Shown here: piece after piece, positions 32,887 to 40,133 of the stretch | How the letters are laid out: each line of letters starts with the position of its first letter | How positions within the stretch are numbered: position 1 is the stretch's first letter | From: Paenarthrobacter histidinolovorans | Lineage (GTDB): Bacteria; Actinomycetota; Actinomycetes; Actinomycetales; Micrococcaceae | NCBI RefSeq assembly: GCF_014647595.1 | Contig: NZ_BMPM01000002.1 | Location: 124,001-188,000 of the forward strand | DNA length: 64,000 nt | Direction of reading: 5' to 3' | Program-made: the position numbers and the translations under genes | Notes under the pieces: generated by a model | Database searches by the model: none | Seen by the model: only the letters and a program-made list of their open reading frames with translations | What the model was told of the DNA's origin: nothing

Positions 32887-33735
32887 CTACTTCTTCAGCA
32901 GCTTCCTCAGCGCAACCACGAAGACCACCGCGGCGGTGGCGAAAGCTGCAAGGTCTTTCCAGTGCGCGGCCATCCGCTCACTGACGCTTGGCGGAACGGA
33001 GTCGCCGAGGTCGGCAAATTTCGCGGTGGCAAATTCCTTGCCCTCCTGGAACCTGATGGTGGCGCTCTCGAGCAGAGCCTGGCCCTGCTTCTTGACGTCC
33101 AGCTGTTCGCCCAGCTCATCGCGGACTCCCGTAAGGTGCTCACGGCGCCTCTTCAGTCGGGATCGAAGCTCGGCTTCCGTGGGCGCCTTGACGGCATCGG
33201 CTTCCTTGGCGGCTTCCTTTGCTGCCTTTTCGGCCTTGGCCTTCTCGGCTGCGGCTTCCTTTTCGGCTTTGGCGGCCTTGGCGGCAGGTGAGTTCGGGTC
33301 GAGGATCGACTCGTCGAAGGCTGAACCTTCCTTGGCGATCCCAAGGTCATGCTTGATGCCCCGGATGGTGTCCTCGGGTACCAACGGCATGGCCTTCTTG
33401 AACTTGGCGATACCGATCAGTGATGCGATGGCGACGACCACAAGGAAGAACGCTGAGACGAGCAACGCGGCGAGCCAGCCAGGCATGATGGTGGCCAGGC
33501 CCAGAATGGCTGCCACCACCAGCGCGATAACCAGCAGCGCCAGAAAAACGAGGGCGACGCCGAAGAAGGCGCCGGCCACGCCAAGCTGGGTGGCCTTGCG
33601 TTTGAGTTCCACCTTGGCAAGGGCGATCTCATCATTGATTTGCCGTGGGGCCAAGCGTGCAACGAGCTTGAGGGTCTTCGGCAAAGTACGAATGGCTGGT
33701 CCTTGACTGGTCCGGCCGGTGTGACGTCCACTCAT
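32887..33735 (-). CDS. Holin-X/DUF1469-like membrane protein with Lys/Ala-rich coiled coil
   Basis: A 282-residue protein. The N-terminal half has an amphipathic segment (QINDEIALAKVELKRKATQL) and two membrane helices with AAILGLATIMPGWLAALLV, the Phage_holin_3_6 pattern. The middle (about 150-205) is a highly charged Ala/Lys/Glu region, probably a helix or coiled coil. A last hydrophobic stretch ends in RKLLKK. No phage genes are nearby, so it is a chromosomal membrane protein of unknown role, not evidence of a prophage. Confidence 0.75.
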   Translation of the reverse strand: MSGRHTGRTSQGPAIRTLPKTLKLVARLAPRQINDEIALAKVELKRKATQLGVAGAFFGVALVFLALLVIALVVAAILGLATIMPGWLAALLVSAFFLVVVAIASLIGIAKFKKAMPLVPEDTIRGIKHDLGIAKEGSAFDESILDPNSPAAKAAKAEKEAAAEKAKAEKAAKEAAKEADAVKAPTEAELRSRLKRRREHLTGVRDELGEQLDVKKQGQALLESATIRFQEGKEFATAKFADLGDSVPPSVSERMAAHWKDLAAFATAAVVFVVALRKLLKK

Positions 33736-33906
33736 GGGTTCCGCCTAACTGCTTCCTCTTGGCATCGTGTCGGGCGAACGCAGCGGAAAACTCCACTGCG
33801 GACACCTGTCCTCAAAGCTATCATTCAGGCTCCTGCTGAACTTTCGGTCCCGCGCTCCGGCGCGCCCGTCATAGCAGCAATAAATATGATCTGGGCCATA
33901 GGATAG

Positions 33907-35136
33907 ATGATCGTGACCCCTCCCATTGCTCCGGGCGATTCCCTGAGCCGACGCGAAAAACTTGTCTACATTCTCCTCCTGGGCGCTTTGACGGCCCTGG
34001 GCCCCTTCACCATCGACCTCTACCTTCCGGCGTTCCCGGCCCTGGAGTCGAGCTTCAATGTCTCGGAAGCTGCAATCCAGCTCACCCTGACCGGAACGAC
34101 TGTCGGCTTCGGCGTCGGCCAGCTGGTGGTGGGACCGTTCAGCGACAAGGTGGGCCGCAGGCTCCCGCTGATCCTGGCCACAGCCGTGCACATCGGCTCT
34201 TCCTTGGGCGCGGCGCTGGCAACCGACATCGGCATGCTCTCCGTATTCCGCGTGCTCATGGGAATCGGGGCCGCCGGAGGTGGCGTAGTGGCCATGGCAA
34301 TGGTCAGGGACCTTTTCCACGGGTACTCCATGGTGCGGATGTTCTCCCGCATGTCCCTGGTCAACGGGCTCGCTCCCATCCTGGCCCCGGTGATCGGGTC
34401 ACAACTGCTCCTCGTATTTCCGTGGCCCGGAATTTTCTACTTCCTGGCGTGCTACGGCTTGCTGGTCATCATTGCCTCCATTTTCTTTATCCGGGAAACC
34501 TTGCCTGCCGAACAGCGTGGCAAGTCCACAGTGACGGTTGGACAGCGTTACAAGAAGGTACTTACGGACCGGATTTTTGTGGGCATGGTGCTGGTGGGCA
34601 GCCTGAACTTCGGCGGCCTGTTCGCCTATCTGTCCGCGTCCACCTTCCTCTTCCAGAAGGTCTACGGCTTCTCGCCCCAGGAATACGGCATCCTGTTCGG
34701 CATCAACTCACTCGGTATTGTGGCCGGCGTCCAGATCAGTTCGCGTCTGATCCGGCGCATGGCCCCGCAGTGGATTGTGGCCGGAGCAACGCTGTTCATG
34801 TTGTGCATGTCCGTTGTGATCATCGTGCTGGATCTGTTCCAGGTGGGGCTGTGGGGAACGTTGATTCCTTTGTGGTTCTACATCTGCGCCACCGGGTTCA
34901 TGTTCCCGTGCGTCCAGGTGTTGTCCCTGGCTAACCACGGCGCACAGGCGGGCACGGCGGCCTCACTCCTTGGTGCTTCGCAGTTCATGATGGCGGGCAT
35001 CGTTCCACCGGTGGTGGGATGGTTGGGGGTCACTTCCGCCGTCCCCATGGGCGCCGTGATGGCCGTCTGCATTACGGGCTCCATGACTGCCCTTTGGTTG
35101 GTGGTGCGGCCCCGGACCGTGCCCTCCATCCACTAG
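33907..35136 (+). CDS. MFS transporter, Bcr/CflA-type multidrug exporter
   Basis: A 409-residue permease with 12 membrane helices. The Bcr/CflA signature is present: FTIDLYLPAFPALESSFNVS and TGTTVGFGVGQLVVGPFSDK, with the MFS loop GPFSDKVGRRLPL. The second half includes FAYLSASTFLFQKVYGFSPQ, as in Bcr. It exports drugs or metabolites by proton antiport. The last codons and the stop are inside a 14-bp tandem repeat. Confidence 0.88.
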   Translation: MIVTPPIAPGDSLSRREKLVYILLLGALTALGPFTIDLYLPAFPALESSFNVSEAAIQLTLTGTTVGFGVGQLVVGPFSDKVGRRLPLILATAVHIGSSLGAALATDIGMLSVFRVLMGIGAAGGGVVAMAMVRDLFHGYSMVRMFSRMSLVNGLAPILAPVIGSQLLLVFPWPGIFYFLACYGLLVIIASIFFIRETLPAEQRGKSTVTVGQRYKKVLTDRIFVGMVLVGSLNFGGLFAYLSASTFLFQKVYGFSPQEYGILFGINSLGIVAGVQISSRLIRRMAPQWIVAGATLFMLCMSVVIIVLDLFQVGLWGTLIPLWFYICATGFMFPCVQVLSLANHGAQAGTAASLLGASQFMMAGIVPPVVGWLGVTSAVPMGAVMAVCITGSMTALWLVVRPRTVPSIH

Positions 35137-35160
35137 CGGCCATCCACTAGCGGCCATCCA
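35126..35160. repeat. 14-bp tandem repeat spanning the MFS stop codon
   Basis: The unit CCATCCACTAGCGG occurs twice and then as a half copy. The stop TAG is in the first unit and is copied in the second 14 bp downstream. Confidence 0.9.
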
Positions 35161-35184
35161 TCAACTGCACCGTAGGCTGTCACC

Positions 35185-35364
35185 ATGACGAACAAACCGC
35201 ACCGCAATGGCAGGGGCCTCTTTCTCGGTGCGATGCTGGGCGCGGTGGCCGGGGCACTCATCGGCCGTGCTGCAGGAAGCCCGGTGTTCGGTGCGTTGCT
35301 GGGTGCCGTGATCGGCGCCGCGGTTCTCTACCGCATCAACCCGGGACCCTGGAATCGTGACTAA
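35185..35364 (+). CDS. Small glycine-zipper membrane protein (59 aa)
   Basis: A 59-residue protein starting MTNKPHRNGR and ending PGPWNRD. Between residues 12 and 50 Gly and Ala recur every three or four positions (GAMLGAVAGALIGRAAG, then GALLGAVIGAAV), the glycine-zipper pattern of small membrane proteins. Bases CACC precede the ATG and the ribosome site is weak. The stop lies in a 17-bp tandem repeat. It is easy to miss because of its size, but the zipper and the codon use fit a real gene. Confidence 0.7.
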   Translation: MTNKPHRNGRGLFLGAMLGAVAGALIGRAAGSPVFGALLGAVIGAAVLYRINPGPWNRD

Positions 35365-35401
35365 ACGGGAATCGTGACTAAGCGGAAACCGTGACCAAGC
35401 G
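35351..35401. repeat. 17-bp tandem repeat, three copies, spanning the stop of the 59-aa gene
   Basis: GGAATCGTGACTAAACG, GGAATCGTGACTAAGCG and GAAACCGTGACCAAGCG lie head to tail. The TAA stop is in the first copy; the second copy keeps it and the third has changed it to CAA. Confidence 0.9.
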
Positions 35402-35519
35402 GCCTCCGCTGCCGGCCGTCCGGCGTCGAACGTTCCAAACTCTCCCCTAAAGCCCTGCCGCAGGGCAGAATGGTGGCCAGCCGGTGTAACCGGTGCCAAA
35501 CCGGTGAAGGGGACATCAC

Positions 35520-38018
35520 ATGAGCACGGCCGTCGGATTTCGTGGCACCCTGCGGGGCCTGGCAACCGTGCGGAGTTTGCCGCTGACGCTGGCTCTGGTG
35601 GTCGTCCTCTGGGTTGTGGCAGTGGCTACAGGAAGCGTCCTCAACGGCCCTCCCGAAGCCCTCCTGGAGCAGGTGGGGCTTGGCCTGGCCGTGGAGCCCG
35701 GGCCGTGGTGGTCGGTCTTCACCTCAACCTTCTTCGGTTCCTCGCTGCTGGACTACCTGGCTTGCACCGCGGCGATCCTGCTGGGGGTCGGCATTGCCGA
35801 AAGGGTCTTGGGCCCGTGGCTGGCCCTTGCCGCCTTCGTCGCAGGCTCCGCCCTCAGCGCCCTGGTGCTGGTCGCGTTGGTGGCTTTCGGTACCGGCAAC
35901 AGCGACCAATGGCTGAGCTTCCTCGGCGGGGAATACGCGGTGGGCGCCTATGGTGGCGCCGCTGCTGCCCTGGGATTTTCGACGGCGGCACTTGACTCGC
36001 TGTGGCGGCGTCGCCTCCGGACATGGTTGCTCGCTGCGGCCCTGATGTTCGCCCTGTTCGTTGGAGTGGCCCAAACATTGCAGGCTCTGGCCGGCGCGGT
36101 GATCGGGATAGTTGCCGGGTGGGCCGCACAGTCCGTTGTTCTCCATAAGAGCGGCGGGTCTTTCAACTCCTCCAGCCTCCGTGAAACGCGCTTCCTGGTG
36201 GGCACGGTGGTGGGCGTCTTCGCCTTGGGGCCCCTGCTCACGCAGCTGACGGGCACCTGGGAGGTTGGCCCGCTGTCGGTGGTCTCGGAGGTGATGCTCC
36301 AAGCCAGCCCCGACGTCGATGAGGTACAGGAGGCTTGCAGGAACGAGGCAAACTGCGTGGCCCTGCAAAACATTGTGGGTGTCCGCAGTTTTGGTGCGGC
36401 CATCCTGACGGTGATCCCTGTTCTCCTCTTGCTGGTCTGCGCCGAAGGCCTGCGCCGCGGGCGCCGCCTGGCGTATCGGCTGACACTGATCATCCAGGTG
36501 TACCTGGCTGCGGTGACCGTCCTGGCGATCGTCCAGTACATCACTGACCCGGATGTCACCCTGGGCGACGACGATTTCGGCTACCTCCTGCTGTACGTGG
36601 TCCCGGCGCTTCTCGCGCCCATCATCATCGTGGCGCTGCTGCTGGCTAACCGGCACAGGTTCAGGGTGGAGTCCAGCGATGCCGGATACCGTGCCCTGGG
36701 CCGGGCTGCCCTGGTCCTGGCAGTGACCGCAGTGGCTCTCTATGTGGCGTTTTGGTTCCTGGAGGGCAATCCGGGCCAGTCAACCCTGTGGGACCTGGCC
36801 GGACAGCTGACGCACATCCTGGTGCCTTTCCCTGTCCCGTTCGTTGTGGCCCTCCCGCAGGGGTTGCTGAGCACGGTGCTGTACGGCTTGGGCGGAGACG
36901 TCATCTGGCTTCTCATCCTGGTGCTGGTCCTCAACAACTTCCGCCGCTTCAGGATGATTGCCACGGACCCCGCTGCCGACCTCGGCCACACCCGCGAGTT
37001 GCTGCACCTGGGCGGCGGCACCTTGTCCTGGATGGCACTGTGGGACAACAACCAATACTGGTTCACCCCGGACAGGAAGGCCGGAGTCGCCTACCAGGTC
37101 CATAACGGGGTGGCACTGACCGTGGCCGGTCCCTACGGCGATGCCGCCCACCATGACGAGGCAGCGCTTGGTTTCGTGGCGCACTGTTCCGCCCTGGGTT
37201 TGGTCCCCTGCTTCTACTCTGCAGATTCCGGGCTGGATGGTCCGCTGCTCCCCTACGGCTTCAGGAAACTGGAGGTTGCCGAAGAAACGCTGCTGAACGT
37301 CCAGGCAATGACTTTCAAGGGCAAAGAGTGGCAGAACGTCCGTACCGCGCTGAACCGCGCGGAGAAGCTGTCCATCAAGGACCTCTGGTACCACTACGGC
37401 AGCATGCCGCCTGGCATCAGGGCCCAACTGGCCGAAATTTCCGAAGAGTGGGTAGCTGACAAGGCGCTTCCCGAGATGGGATTCACCCTGGGCGGCTTGA
37501 ACGAACTCAAGGATCACGAAGTGCTCTGCTGCGTGGCGGTGGACGACGACGGTCTGGTCCACGGGGTGACCAGCTGGCTTCCCGTTTTCAGCAACGGCAC
37601 GATCTCCGGTTGGACCCTGGACTTCATGAGGCGCCGCACCACGGGATTCAAGGGCGTCATGGAGTTCCTGATCGCCTCGGCCGTGACTCACTTCAAGGAG
37701 GAAGTTCCCCGGATCTCCCTCTCAGGTTCTCCCCTGGCCAATGCGGGGGCCGGAAATGCAGAAGGTGACCGAAGCACCCTGGACCGCGTCCTGGCGCTGC
37801 TGGGCAATGCCTTGGAGCCGATGTACGGCTTCAAGTCATTGGCTGCCTTCAAGTCGAGGTTCCAACCGGAGCACCGGACCTTGTACATGTACTACCAGGA
37901 CCCCCTGGCCTTGCCTTCGATCGGTCTGGCGGTTGGCTCCGCCTACCTGCCCGGGCTCTCGCCCGCCCAAAGCGCTGGTTTGTTGAGGCAGATGGTGGCC
38001 CGGGAGCCTGCCGCATGA
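35520..38018 (+). CDS. Aminoacyl-phospholipid synthase candidate: pseudo-rhomboid membrane domain plus DUF2156 (MprF-like)
   Basis: An 832-residue protein. Residues 15-205 look like a six-helix rhomboid core: LGVGIAERVLGPW matches the L1 region, but the catalytic GxSG is GAYG (142-145) and the last helix has Q188 where the His should be, so it is a pseudoprotease. More membrane helices follow to about residue 490. The C-terminal DUF2156 domain (about 500-810) has MALWDNNQYWFTPDRKAGVA, PYGDAAHHDEAALGF and KSLAAFKSRFQPEHRTLYMY. This domain moves an amino acid from aminoacyl-tRNA to a lipid in MprF-type enzymes. It is followed 22 bp later by a membrane esterase gene. Confidence 0.85.
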   Translation: MSTAVGFRGTLRGLATVRSLPLTLALVVVLWVVAVATGSVLNGPPEALLEQVGLGLAVEPGPWWSVFTSTFFGSSLLDYLACTAAILLGVGIAERVLGPWLALAAFVAGSALSALVLVALVAFGTGNSDQWLSFLGGEYAVGAYGGAAAALGFSTAALDSLWRRRLRTWLLAAALMFALFVGVAQTLQALAGAVIGIVAGWAAQSVVLHKSGGSFNSSSLRETRFLVGTVVGVFALGPLLTQLTGTWEVGPLSVVSEVMLQASPDVDEVQEACRNEANCVALQNIVGVRSFGAAILTVIPVLLLLVCAEGLRRGRRLAYRLTLIIQVYLAAVTVLAIVQYITDPDVTLGDDDFGYLLLYVVPALLAPIIIVALLLANRHRFRVESSDAGYRALGRAALVLAVTAVALYVAFWFLEGNPGQSTLWDLAGQLTHILVPFPVPFVVALPQGLLSTVLYGLGGDVIWLLILVLVLNNFRRFRMIATDPAADLGHTRELLHLGGGTLSWMALWDNNQYWFTPDRKAGVAYQVHNGVALTVAGPYGDAAHHDEAALGFVAHCSALGLVPCFYSADSGLDGPLLPYGFRKLEVAEETLLNVQAMTFKGKEWQNVRTALNRAEKLSIKDLWYHYGSMPPGIRAQLAEISEEWVADKALPEMGFTLGGLNELKDHEVLCCVAVDDDGLVHGVTSWLPVFSNGTISGWTLDFMRRRTTGFKGVMEFLIASAVTHFKEEVPRISLSGSPLANAGAGNAEGDRSTLDRVLALLGNALEPMYGFKSLAAFKSRFQPEHRTLYMYYQDPLALPSIGLAVGSAYLPGLSPAQSAGLLRQMVAREPAA

Positions 38019-38040
38019 TCGGTCATCCAGCGGCGCGACC

Positions 38041-39324
38041 ATGAACGATTTCCTGAAGCTCGAGATCAGCAGCCCGGTGGTCCTGACCATCGCCGGGATC
38101 ATCGCCGTCGGGTTCTTCCTGGTGCTTTTCCTCCGGCCGTCAGCCCACTGGGTACCCAGGGCACTGACCGCCATTGTGGTGGCGGGGCTGGTGGGGTGGT
38201 TCACCGTATGGATCGTGGAGGACGTGCTGGACGTCTTTCACGTGGGGTTGACGCCGCGGGTGTGGTTCTGGTCGATCAGCTGTTTCGCCGCGCTGGGGCT
38301 GGTTGCGGTGAGTTTTCTTCGAAGCGCGCGCTGGCGCAAGGTGGTCGCAATCATCTCGGTACCCGTGTTCGTCATTGTTGCGGCCCTGCAGATCAACGCC
38401 GAGTTCGGGCTGAACAACACTTTGGGTTCGGCCTTGGGAGTCTCCACCGAGGACGTCATTGAACTGAACAAGCCGGACCCGGACGCGTCCATTCCAGCCG
38501 GACCCTTGTGGCAGCACTGGACTCCGCCTGCCACCATGCCGGCCAAGGGAAAGGTGGGGACCCAGGTCATCCCGGCCACGGTCTCGGGGTTCGACGCGCG
38601 CCCGGCGGGGATTTATCTCCCACCGGCGGCCCTGACAGCCAATCCGCCGCGGCTTCCCCTGTTTGTCCTCATGATGGGCCAGCCTGGCCTCCCCGATCCG
38701 CAGTACGTCTCCGCCGCCCTCGACGAGTTCGCGGCAAAAAACAACGGCCTGGCCCCCATCGCGATCGTCGCAGACCAGATCGGTCCGGACCAGGACGACA
38801 CCCTGTGCCTGGACACCCCCAAGTACGGGAACGTGGAGAAGTACATCAACCAGGACGTGGTGAACTGGGCCAAGGCCAACCTGAACATCCTCCCGGACAG
38901 GGACCACTGGACCATTGCCGGTTATTCCAATGGCGGCCAATGTGCCATCTCCTTCGCCGTCAAGTACCCCGGGATGTGGGGCAATGTGGTGGACATCTCC
39001 GGCGAGGAATTCCCGGGTGCGGAAGACCCTGCGGAGAACCTGGCCGGGATCTTTGGCGGTAACCAGGCCGAATATGATGCCCAAAAACCCATCAACATCA
39101 TGAAGGGCAAACAGTTCCCCGACACCACTGCCGTGTTCACGGCGGGCTCGGACGACCCCACCTACGTAGCGGCCGCCAAAGCCGTCTCAGCGGCGGCACA
39201 AGCGGCCGGAATGACCGTGACGTACTACGAGGTCCCCAATGGCGGACACGTGGGCCTGGCATTGAACGCGGGCCTGGAGAAGGGCTTTGAAGTGCTGTAC
39301 CCGCGCCTGGGCCTGTCCCGCTAG
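38041..39324 (+). CDS. Membrane-anchored alpha/beta hydrolase esterase
   Basis: A 427-residue protein. Residues 10-120 hold about four membrane helices. The outside half is an esterase-D/antigen-85-type alpha/beta hydrolase, with nucleophile S296 in AGYSNGGQ and a candidate catalytic His in NGGHVGLAL. It follows the DUF2156 gene by 22 bp. In Corynebacterium, genes for aminoacyl-lipid synthases lie beside an esterase gene, and in Pseudomonas an Ala-PG hydrolase removes the amino acid. By analogy this enzyme may strip aminoacyl lipids made by its neighbour. Confidence 0.82.
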   Translation: MNDFLKLEISSPVVLTIAGIIAVGFFLVLFLRPSAHWVPRALTAIVVAGLVGWFTVWIVEDVLDVFHVGLTPRVWFWSISCFAALGLVAVSFLRSARWRKVVAIISVPVFVIVAALQINAEFGLNNTLGSALGVSTEDVIELNKPDPDASIPAGPLWQHWTPPATMPAKGKVGTQVIPATVSGFDARPAGIYLPPAALTANPPRLPLFVLMMGQPGLPDPQYVSAALDEFAAKNNGLAPIAIVADQIGPDQDDTLCLDTPKYGNVEKYINQDVVNWAKANLNILPDRDHWTIAGYSNGGQCAISFAVKYPGMWGNVVDISGEEFPGAEDPAENLAGIFGGNQAEYDAQKPINIMKGKQFPDTTAVFTAGSDDPTYVAAAKAVSAAAQAAGMTVTYYEVPNGGHVGLALNAGLEKGFEVLYPRLGLSR

Positions 39325-39365
39325 AAGCTCTTTCCGCGGCCACCCACCGGCGATAAAGTTGAGAT

Positions 39366-39773
39366 GTGCCACATTGGCAAGAGCTGAACCCGTTACCGGC
39401 ACCGTGGCAGCGCAAGGATGACCGCATCCTCCCGCTGTGGTGGGAACGCCTGTGCTCGGTGACCAGTCCGCCGTCGGCCGCTTTGTACGCCGGAGGGCTC
39501 TTCACTGATGACCGGCGAAGGCCCATAGCCCAGTGGTACAACCCCGAAACCGACGCCGCACTCCTGGTCGCTCCGGAAACCTCCCCCGAGTGGCCCGTCC
39601 AGAGGTTCGGGATTTTCTATGCCCCTCCCGGCGGCGGTTTCACGAGAGTCTACTCGGCGCCGCATGAATGGCATCCACGCGAACCGAGGACCCCTCCCAC
39701 CGAGCAGGATTCCTTCATGGCAGCGGTGGCCGAGGCCGCGCGCTTCCTCCAGGTGGAGATGGATTTCGTTTAA
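39366..39773 (+). CDS. Hypothetical soluble protein (135 aa)
   Basis: A 135-residue protein that starts GTG and begins MPHWQELNPLPAPW. It is rich in Trp and Pro and has no membrane segment or signal. It includes GIFYAPPGGGFTRVYSAP and EAARFLQVEMDFV at the end. No family is recognised. It lies 41 bp after the esterase and may be in the same transcript. A hairpin follows directly. Confidence 0.6.
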   Translation: MPHWQELNPLPAPWQRKDDRILPLWWERLCSVTSPPSAALYAGGLFTDDRRRPIAQWYNPETDAALLVAPETSPEWPVQRFGIFYAPPGGGFTRVYSAPHEWHPREPRTPPTEQDSFMAAVAEAARFLQVEMDFV

Positions 39774-39779
39774 AAGGCA

Positions 39780-39813
39780 GACCCCGCACCAGCTGAAAAG
39801 CCGGTACGGGGTC
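39780..39813. terminator. Hairpin between the hypothetical gene and the first tRNA-Asn
   Basis: GACCCCGCACCAGC pairs with GCCGGTACGGGGTC (12 of 14). On the minus strand it follows the tRNA-Asn and then a short T-run (CTTTT), so it probably ends that transcript; it could also end the plus-strand gene. Confidence 0.75.
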
Positions 39814-39819
39814 CTTGTG

Positions 39820-39892
39820 CTCCTCCGACTGGACTTGAACCAGTAACCCTTCGATTAACAGTCGAATGCTCTGCCAATTGAGCTACGGAGGA
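39820..39892 (-). tRNA. tRNA-Asn (GUU), copy 1
   Basis: A 73-nt cloverleaf. Acceptor TCCTCCG/CGGAGGA, D arm GCTC/GAGC, anticodon loop CTGTTAA with GUU, T arm ACTGG-TTCAAGT-CCAGT. Discriminator G; CCA not encoded. It is identical to the copy at 40008. A candidate promoter on the minus strand is TTTCAC at 39936-39931 and TAAAGT at 39912-39907, spaced 18 bp. Confidence 0.97.
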
Positions 39893-39946
39893 ATGAAGCG
39901 GTTATGACTTTAGCAAAGGTTTTACCGGATGTGAAATCGGTCGGCC

Positions 39947-39963
39947 ATACCCCCTGGGGGTAT
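39947..39963. promoter_or_regulatory. Perfect palindrome ATACCCCC-T-GGGGGTAT (CsoR-operator-like) upstream of tRNA-Asn copy 1
   Basis: A 17-bp palindrome with a single central base, similar to the C/G-rich CsoR/RcnR-type operators that end in TAC/GTA. It lies just upstream of the presumed -35 of tRNA-Asn copy 1 and next to the terminator of copy 2. No copper or nickel gene is nearby, so its function is open. Confidence 0.4.
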
Positions 39964-40001
39964 AAAAATACCCCCGCTCCGGCGAACCGGAACGGGGGTA
40001 T
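39962..40001 (-). terminator. Intrinsic terminator of tRNA-Asn copy 2
   Basis: ATACCCCCGCTCCGG pairs with CCGGAACGGGGGTAT (14 of 15) with a 4-base loop. On the minus strand it is followed by TTTTTATA. Confidence 0.88.
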
Positions 40002-40007
40002 TGTGCG

Positions 40008-40080
40008 CTCCTCCGACTGGACTTGAACCAGTAACCCTTCGATTAACAGTCGAATGCTCTGCCAATTGAGCTACGGAGGA
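40008..40080 (-). tRNA. tRNA-Asn (GUU), copy 2
   Basis: Identical in all 73 bases to the copy at 39820. The 12 bases before the 5' end (TAACCGCTTCAT on the minus strand) are also shared, so the two arose by tandem duplication of a unit that included part of the leader. Each has its own terminator. Confidence 0.97.
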
Positions 40081-40133
40081 ATGAAGCGGTTACTAGCTTA
40101 ACAGGGGCCCGCCGGAAAACGAAATCGAGGTTC

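Noticed and set aside
32887..33735. Prophage remnant signalled by a holin-like gene
   Set aside because: No phage structural, lysis or integrase genes are nearby, and this family is common on actinobacterial chromosomes.
39820..40080. Integration site at the tandem tRNA-Asn genes
   Set aside because: Both tRNAs are complete, each has its own terminator, and no integrase or foreign block lies on either side; simple tandem duplication explains it.
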